A stretch of 64,000 nucleotides of DNA from Pseudomonas brenneri (GTDB lineage: Bacteria; Pseudomonadota; Gammaproteobacteria; Pseudomonadales; Pseudomonadaceae), in NCBI RefSeq assembly GCF_007858285.1, contig NZ_VFIL01000008.1, positions 269,082 to 333,081 on the forward strand, written 5' to 3'. Shown one piece after another: positions 59,116 through 64,000 of this stretch. The translations under genes were made by a program, and so were the position numbers. Below the pieces are notes generated by a model. That model ran no database searches. It was not told where the DNA came from and worked only from the letters and a program-made list of their open reading frames with translations. Position 1 is the stretch's first letter; the number at the start of each line of letters is the position of its first letter.

Positions 59116-61856
59116 CCCCCACCCACCACCGGCAACTCCACACAAAACCGCGCGCCATGCTCACTGTTGACGACGCTCAACCGTCCGCCCATGTTTTCCA
59201 CAATGCCGTAGCTCACCGACAACCCCAGCCCGGTACCAACACCGATGGGCTTGGTGGTAAAGAACGGTTCGAAAATCCGTTCCAGCAACCGTGCGTCGAT
59301 CCCGCCGCCGTTATCTTCAATCCAGATCCGCACATGACGGCTGTCGTGTTCGCTGTACAGCGCGATCCAGGGTTGGAAGCCGTGGTTTTTTTCATGTCGG
59401 GCCACGAGTGCGTCGCGGGCGTTGACCACCAGGTTGATCAGCACCTGTTCCAATTGGTCGACATGGCCGTTGACCTGCACATTGAAGTCCATGGGGGTGA
59501 TGCGCAGGTCCACGCCTTTACCGCGCAGGCCTTCGCCCAGCAGTGACTGGGTACCTTCCACCGCCTGGGCTGGGTCGAAAGGTTGTTGCTCGACCTCCGA
59601 GCGGCGGCCGAACACACGCATATGGTCTACCACCCTGGCTGCGCGCTGGACCTGGGCGTCGATGCGCTGGAGTTTTTCCGTCAGGTAATCGATCTGCACG
59701 TCGCCGTTGCCCAGGCGCTTGAGCACATTGACGATGGCCATGCGCATCACGTTCAGCGGCTGGTTGATCTCATGGGCCAGGCCGGTGGCCATTTCGCCGA
59801 GGGTGGCCATTTTTGCGCTTTGGGTCAGTTGCTGCTGGGAGCGACGCACTTCGGTGTTATCGCGGCCCACGGCCTGGATTTCCTGCAGTTGGCCGTGCTC
59901 GTCGAACACGCCACGGTCGGACCAGACCCACCACGCATGCTCGCGCCCTGGCAGTTGCAGGCTGATTTCGGCGGTGCTGACGGGAAATTCCGGGCTCAAC
60001 TGGCTGATGCGTTTTACAAAGGCGTTGCGTTGTTCGGCCGACAGCCATTCGCCCAGGTTGATCCCCGGTAACTGTGCGGGCGTGCATTCCAGGTAGTTGG
60101 CCAGGGGCGTGTTGCCGAAAGTCAGGGTCAGGTCCGGGCGATAACGGCAGATCATCGCCGGCGAGTCTTCCACGAGGATCCGGTAGCGCTCCTCGCTTTC
60201 CTTGATCTGTTGTGCGGCCAGGGTCGCTTCGGTGACGTCCAGCCACAGGCCGACGGCTTCCACCGGCAAGCCGAGGTCGTCGCGCAAAAGCTTGGCTTCG
60301 TCCAGCAGCCAGTGGTAATTGCCCTGGCGATCACGCACCCGGTAGCGGCTGCGCACGCTGCCTTCACGCAGCAGTTGCCGGGTGCGTTCGAAGTACACAT
60401 CGCGGTCGTCGGGGTGTACCCATTCCACGGAGGTGTCGTGGGTGCATTCGGCCAGGGTCCAGCCCAGCAGCGGCAGCAGGCTGTCGCTGAAGAACGCCGG
60501 GTGCAGCGCGCCGTTGACGTAGCGCTGGACGTAGATCACCGCCGGGGAGCTGGCGATCAGGTTATCCAGGCGCGCATGGGCGGCGGCGGCCTGCAGTTGT
60601 TGGTTCTTGATGTCGCTGATATCGAGCATGAAACCGATCCAGCGCCGCTGGTCGCCGGCACCCAGCACCTGGCCCTGCACGCGGTACCAGATAGGGTTCT
60701 GCTTGGCGTCGGTACGCAGCAGGCGCACGCTGGTCAGCAACGGTTTGCTTAGGGTTTGCAGGTCTTGCAGGCGGCTGTTGAGCTCCTGGCGGTCGGCGGG
60801 GTGAATCAACTCCAGCCAGTTGCCCAGGACTTGCCTGGTCGGCGCATCTTCCGGGCTCAGGCTGCGCATCAGTTGTGGCGCCAGCAGGATCTCTTCACCG
60901 CTGCTCAGCAATTCCCACCAACCGGTGCCGAGCAGGCCCTGCAAGGCTTCCACGCGCTCCAGCTGCTGGTGATGACGCTGCTCGCGCAGTCGGCTGAGCA
61001 AGGGGGCGGCGAGGGCGGCGGCGAGGTTCAGCCAGTCACGCTCGTTGACGTCGGGGTGGCCGCTGTAGAACCCGCACAGCAACCAGGCGGCGACCCCCTG
61101 GCTATCGCGATAGGGCACCAGCAAGCCCTCGGCATTGCCAAACACGCTGTACAGGCGTGGGTGCTCACTGCGGCCCTGGAGATGTTTGAGGCTCAGTGGG
61201 GTGTTGCCGTTGAGACTGTCCAGGCAGGTGCCGAGGCGTTGCCCCGGCGTCCACAATTGCGGCGCGTCATGGGCGCTGTGGCTGCTGTAGACCAGCCAGT
61301 CCTGATCCTGCTGGTCCAGCAAAACCATGGCTACGCAAGGGATGCGCCAGCGCTGGGCGAGACTGCGCAGGTGGTCGTTGAACACTTGCGGCAGGCGCGT
61401 CAGGCTGCAGACGCGCAGTTGCTCGCTCATCTGGCTGGCAAGTTGATGGTTCTGTTCGCGCTGCTGGGCCAACTGCCGGCCTTGCAGCAGGTCGCTGATA
61501 TCCAGTAGGCGCAGGATCCAGCCATCGCCATCGGGCTCGACCCAGCCACGGGTATGCAGGATCGTGTCGGCGGCACCTTGGAAATCCAGGTCCAGGCTAT
61601 TGCGCTGCCAGTCGACGGGCGTGCCTTCGATGCTCAGTGCGCCAGGCAGGCACAGCAGGTCGCGCAACAGCGGTTGGGGCTGGGCGCTAAGGTGATGGGC
61701 CAGTTGCGGGCGCAGCGCACGGCTGATCTGCAGCACATGGCCTTGCTGGTCCAGGCGCAGGTGCAGGCCGGGGCTAGGCTGGCTGGCTGGGGCTTGCAGG
61801 GCCTGGGCGCTGCTGCGGCCGAGCAGTCTGCCGAAGATTTTGTCACCGGAGGTCAA
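59112..61856 (-). CDS. pprA: PAS/GAF sensor histidine kinase PprA
   Basis: PprA is the kinase partner of PprB, which controls Flp pili and matrix adhesins in P. aeruginosa. The 914 residues contain no membrane segment: a PAS-like region (about 30-120), a GAF-like domain (about 145-295), two further PAS domains (about 310-560), a fourth PAS (about 560-675), then HisKA with His695 (GLAHEINQPLN) and an ATPase domain with DNGGGID and GVGTGLGLSV. The TTG at 61856 overlaps the TadE-like stop; no ribosome site is visible, so translation may depend on coupling. The start is the least certain part. Confidence 0.86.
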   Translation of the reverse strand: MTSGDKIFGRLLGRSSAQALQAPASQPSPGLHLRLDQQGHVLQISRALRPQLAHHLSAQPQPLLRDLLCLPGALSIEGTPVDWQRNSLDLDFQGAADTILHTRGWVEPDGDGWILRLLDISDLLQGRQLAQQREQNHQLASQMSEQLRVCSLTRLPQVFNDHLRSLAQRWRIPCVAMVLLDQQDQDWLVYSSHSAHDAPQLWTPGQRLGTCLDSLNGNTPLSLKHLQGRSEHPRLYSVFGNAEGLLVPYRDSQGVAAWLLCGFYSGHPDVNERDWLNLAAALAAPLLSRLREQRHHQQLERVEALQGLLGTGWWELLSSGEEILLAPQLMRSLSPEDAPTRQVLGNWLELIHPADRQELNSRLQDLQTLSKPLLTSVRLLRTDAKQNPIWYRVQGQVLGAGDQRRWIGFMLDISDIKNQQLQAAAAHARLDNLIASSPAVIYVQRYVNGALHPAFFSDSLLPLLGWTLAECTHDTSVEWVHPDDRDVYFERTRQLLREGSVRSRYRVRDRQGNYHWLLDEAKLLRDDLGLPVEAVGLWLDVTEATLAAQQIKESEERYRILVEDSPAMICRYRPDLTLTFGNTPLANYLECTPAQLPGINLGEWLSAEQRNAFVKRISQLSPEFPVSTAEISLQLPGREHAWWVWSDRGVFDEHGQLQEIQAVGRDNTEVRRSQQQLTQSAKMATLGEMATGLAHEINQPLNVMRMAIVNVLKRLGNGDVQIDYLTEKLQRIDAQVQRAARVVDHMRVFGRRSEVEQQPFDPAQAVEGTQSLLGEGLRGKGVDLRITPMDFNVQVNGHVDQLEQVLINLVVNARDALVARHEKNHGFQPWIALYSEHDSRHVRIWIEDNGGGIDARLLERIFEPFFTTKPIGVGTGLGLSVSYGIVENMGGRLSVVNSEHGARFCVELPVVGGG

Positions 61857-62290
61857 AATTGCAGGCTCGACTGGGCATGCAGTGTCGTTGGCAGCCTGGG
61901 CACCGTGCCAATGCCTGGCAGGACAATAAACGGCAGGACATTCTTGAGGTTAGCCGAGGGGTAGTTGATTTCGACGGTCAGCACCCCGGCGGTGTAGGTC
62001 GGGTTGATATGGCCCGCCTGGAACTGGAAGGTGGCGGGAATCCACTGCAATTGGCTTTGCACGGTCTGGGTCGCCCGCAGTATGAGCGCAGCATTGTAGT
62101 TGGGGGTGCTGGGGTCCAACGCCACGCTGCGGCGCACGGCCTCGGCCGTGGCCTGGTTGAACGACTGCAACAGCAACAGCGGCAGGCTGTAGCTGACCAT
62201 GGCATAGAACACGGCAAAAAAAATCACGAAGACCGCCGCAAACTCGATGGCGACGGCACCTTTTTGCTTTCTAGGGAGGCTGGTTTTCAT
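61853..62290 (-). CDS. TadE-like pseudopilin
   Basis: This minor pseudopilin of the Tad pilus system has 145 residues. After a short basic leader (MKTSLPRKQKGAVAIEF) comes the TadE-type hydrophobic segment (AAVFVIFFAVFYAMVSYSLP), with Glu five residues after the likely cleavage Gly, as required by the FppA-type peptidase. The remaining part is periplasmic. It is co-transcribed with pprA (4 bp overlap) and diverges from fppA, so a shared 72 bp promoter region drives both directions. Confidence 0.87.
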   Translation of the reverse strand: MKTSLPRKQKGAVAIEFAAVFVIFFAVFYAMVSYSLPLLLLQSFNQATAEAVRRSVALDPSTPNYNAALILRATQTVQSQLQWIPATFQFQAGHINPTYTAGVLTVEINYPSANLKNVLPFIVLPGIGTVPRLPTTLHAQSSLQF

Positions 62291-62317
62291 CACTGCGACT
62301 ACCCTGACTGCTACTAC

Positions 62318-62327
62318 CTGATATCAG
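62318..62327. promoter_or_regulatory. Small palindrome in the tadE-fppA divergent gap
   Basis: CTGATATCAG is a perfect 10 bp palindrome midway between the two divergent starts, 28 bp from one and 36 bp from the other. A regulator such as PprB could bind here, but no consensus was matched. Confidence 0.25.
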
Positions 62328-62362
62328 CATAGAATCAATCAGCAAAAAGGGACGGTTTTTAC

Positions 62363-62836
62363 GTGATCCAAGGCCTCGTGGTTTTTGTCTGGTTGGTGGT
62401 GTGTGCGGTGCAGGACGTTCGCCAGCGGCAGATTGCCAATCGCCTGACCCTGGGTGCCGTGCTGCTGGCGCTGCTTTACCTGATGTGGAGCGGCTCGACA
62501 TGGCTGGGGACCTCCAGGGCTGAAGGGGTGTGGGCCTTCTTCCTGGCGCTGCTGTTGACGCTGCCCGGCTACGCCCTCGGGCGCCTGGGCGCCGGTGATG
62601 TGAAGCTGCTCGCGGCGTTGGCACTGGCGTCGAATTCGACCTACCTGTTGTGGTCGCTGATCGGTGCCGGCGTGGCGAATGTCGCCTGGCTGATCTATGG
62701 GCCGCGGCTGTTACCACTTGTCAGTCAAGGTGTTAGAGCGCGCCTGGGTTATCTGGTGGTAGACCCGTCAAGGAAGCTGCCCTTTGCGCCGTTTCTGTTA
62801 GTGGGTTTCACCCTGGCCTGGCTGTGGCTCCATTAG
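62363..62836 (+). CDS. fppA: Flp prepilin peptidase FppA (type IV leader peptidase, A24)
   Basis: FppA cleaves the leader of Flp pilin and the TadE/F pseudopilins. The GTG at 62363 gives 157 residues with four to five membrane segments. The two catalytic aspartates are present: Asp18 in AVQDVRQRQIANRLT and the GxGD Asp in LGAGDVKLLAALAL near residue 79. The compact size without the N-terminal Cys domain is the Flp-specific form. It precedes pprB on the same strand. Confidence 0.92.
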   Translation: MIQGLVVFVWLVVCAVQDVRQRQIANRLTLGAVLLALLYLMWSGSTWLGTSRAEGVWAFFLALLLTLPGYALGRLGAGDVKLLAALALASNSTYLLWSLIGAGVANVAWLIYGPRLLPLVSQGVRARLGYLVVDPSRKLPFAPFLLVGFTLAWLWLH

Positions 62837-62855
62837 TCGTGGATGCTCTCTATCG

Positions 62856-62867
62856 CTATGTACATAG
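62856..62867. promoter_or_regulatory. Palindrome upstream of pprB
   Basis: CTATGTACATAG is a perfect 12 bp palindrome 96 bp before the pprB GTG in an A/T-rich 126 bp gap. This is a plausible place for autoregulation or for an upstream activator of pprB. Confidence 0.35.
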
Positions 62868-62962
62868 TCGGAAAGTACGTCTAAGTTTATTTACACAAGC
62901 AAGTAGGAAAGTTCTTCGGAACGGATAGGTCAATCTTTGGCTTGCCAGGCATGGAGTAGCGC

Positions 62963-63745
62963 GTGAACAAGCTTACGTCTGCAGTAAAAGTGCTCGTGGT
63001 CGATGATCAGCCGCTGATCGTGGAAGAGCTTTGCGAGTTTCTCGAAAGCAGCGGTTATCGCTGTGTCCCTTGTGAATCCAGCCAGCAGGCCGTGCAACGC
63101 TTCAGCGAGGACCCGCAGATCGGCCTGGTGCTGTGTGACCTGCATATGCCCGACATGGACGGTATCGAGTTGGTGCAGGCACTGCAAAAAATCGCCGGCA
63201 AGCAGCGTGCATTCGAAGCCATCATGTTGACCGGTCGCGCCGACAAGCAAGACGTGATCAAGGCCTTGCGCGTGGGTATCTCCGATTACTACCAGAAGCC
63301 CATCAACCTCAATGAGTTGCTGGAAGGGTTGCAGCGTCAGGAAGCTGCGCTGGAAGAACGCCACAAGAATCTGCATCTGGGGAATTTGAACCAGAAGCTG
63401 CAATACCTTTCAGAATCCATCGACGACTTGTACCAGGACCTGGACAAGGTCCGTCGCGGCCCGGCGGCGCGAGCCGATGGCGAAGGGGCAAGCGAGGAGA
63501 CCGAGCGCCTGGAGGTGCCGGCGATCTTCAATCAGTTGTCACCGCGGCAACTGGACGTCGCCAGGTTGGTGGGCAAGGGGCAGACCAACTACCAGATTGC
63601 CTGCGAGCTGGGCATCACCGAGAACACGGTCAAGCTGTACGTGTCCCAGGTGTTGCGCCTGACCCATATGCATAACCGCACCCAACTGGCATTGGCGCTG
63701 TCGCCGAGCAGCTCGGCATTGCGCCAGCGGGTGACGGCGCACTGA
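62963..63745 (+). CDS. pprB: LuxR-type response regulator PprB
   Basis: PprB activates Flp pilus, fimbrial and matrix-adhesin genes in P. aeruginosa. The GTG at 62963 (GGAG eight bases upstream) gives 260 residues: a receiver domain (about 8-125) with the acid pair in VVDDQ, the phosphorylation Asp in VLCDLHMPDMDG near residue 59 and Lys in YYQKPI near 112, then a coiled linker (about 130-185), and a LuxR helix-turn-helix (LSPRQLDVARLVGKGQTNYQ, then IACELGITENTVKLYVSQVL). It lies 126 bp after fppA. Confidence 0.92.
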   Translation: MNKLTSAVKVLVVDDQPLIVEELCEFLESSGYRCVPCESSQQAVQRFSEDPQIGLVLCDLHMPDMDGIELVQALQKIAGKQRAFEAIMLTGRADKQDVIKALRVGISDYYQKPINLNELLEGLQRQEAALEERHKNLHLGNLNQKLQYLSESIDDLYQDLDKVRRGPAARADGEGASEETERLEVPAIFNQLSPRQLDVARLVGKGQTNYQIACELGITENTVKLYVSQVLRLTHMHNRTQLALALSPSSSALRQRVTAH

Positions 63746-63780
63746 GGATTACTGATTACTCAGGACATGCACAAAACCAA

Positions 63781-63870
63781 TGTGGGAGCGGGCTTGCTCG
63801 CGAATGCGGTAGATCAGTCAGCACCTATATTGACTGACCCACCGCATTCGCGAGCAAGCCCGCTCCCACA
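63781..63870. repeat. REP doublet next to the IS end
   Basis: Perfect inverted arms TGTGGGAGCGGGCTTGCTCG and CGAGCAAGCCCGCTCCCACA, with inner GCGAATGCGG pairing. Its right arm ends 3 bases before the insertion-sequence end. Confidence 0.9.
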
Positions 63871-63873
63871 TTT

Positions 63874-64000
63874 TGGACTGCCCCCGAAAAGTTGGACAGT
63901 TTCAGCTAGCAGCCTCAGCAGCATGAGTCCTGTATTTCACAGGGCTCATGCCATTGAGCTTTAGCTTGATGCGGTCATGGTTGTAGTAGTGGATGTACTC
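63874..64000 (-). mobile_element. IS3-family insertion sequence, right part outside window
   Basis: The element begins at about 63874 with TGGACTGCCCCCGAAAAGTT, a typical IS3-family terminal sequence, followed 28 bp later by the stop of a transposase read on the minus strand. Only its 3' end relative to transposase is visible. It lies against the REP doublet, a site preference known for several Pseudomonas IS. Confidence 0.85.
63902..64000 (-). CDS. IS3-family transposase OrfB, C-terminal end
   Basis: The visible 32 residues are EYIHYYNHDRIKLKLNGMSP followed by VKYRTHAAEAAS and a stop. The pattern YIHYYNxxRIxxxLxGMSPxxYR is the standard C-terminus of the IS3-family DDE integrase. The rest of the gene lies beyond the right edge, so intactness is unknown. 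Confidence 0.9.
   Translation of the reverse strand, partial: EYIHYYNHDRIKLKLNGMSPVKYRTHAAEAAS

Noticed and set aside
3289..63870. Repeated short palindromes as a possible CRISPR array
   Set aside because: The units are inverted pairs scattered one per gap, not direct repeats with regular spacers; they are REP doublets.

Overview
The window is chromosomal DNA from a Pseudomonas of the P. fluorescens group. The evidence is its high GC content, dense operons with 1-8 bp overlaps, many REP/REPIN palindromes between genes, and gene order matching P. aeruginosa PAO1 as I remember it: a cob block next to a TonB-receptor/ABC uptake block, and retS-purD-purH-fis-dusB...accC-accB-aroQ-ctpL-gcbA...speA. 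No tRNA, rRNA or CRISPR array was seen. The only transposon sequence is a truncated IS3-family element at the right edge.

Left part (1-15.3 kb, all minus strand): urea ABC transporter urtABCD (urtD cut by the edge) behind a good sigma-54 promoter. Next is a TonB receptor with an ATPase/binding protein/permease set, and a Zur-like palindrome sits on the receptor promoter, so zinc or metallophore uptake is the best guess. Then comes a copper block: two DUF2946 proteins, a PCu(A)C chaperone, the OprC receptor and a PepSY membrane protein with a Met/His-rich loop.

15.3-21.7 kb: cobalamin (aerobic corrin ring) genes, cobK-cobL on the minus strand and cobG-cobH-cobI-cobE/J on the plus strand, diverging from a 96 bp gap. 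No C1-methylation gene (cobF or cbiD) is present here. 21.7-23.3 kb holds an unrecognised 260-residue protein and a MarC-family protein.

23.5-44.5 kb: a conserved core region with retS (hybrid kinase opposing Gac/Rsm), purD, purH, dusB-fis, a DUF3426 zinc-ribbon protein and prmA, accBC with aroQ, chemoreceptor ctpL and diguanylate cyclase gcbA. On the plus strand follow a DUF2333 protein, a NUDIX hydrolase, a SUI1 factor and speA, whose upstream region is full of inverted repeats.

44.5-56.9 kb: a MATE exporter, a DUF6124 protein with a duplicated structured leader, the bacterial alpha-2-macroglobulin yfhM followed by pbpC, a MazG-like pyrophosphohydrolase with cmoM, and two tandem DUF4136 lipoproteins.

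57.2-64 kb: part of a Tad/Flp pilus locus: tadG, sensor kinase pprA, a TadE-like pseudopilin, prepilin peptidase fppA and response regulator pprB. The pilin, secretin and assembly ATPase genes are not in view. An IS3-family end abuts a REP element just after pprB.

No clearly new multi-gene system was found. The best leads are the metal-uptake region with its candidate operators, the nested inverted repeats before speA, the DUF6124 leader, and the interrupted Tad regulatory module.
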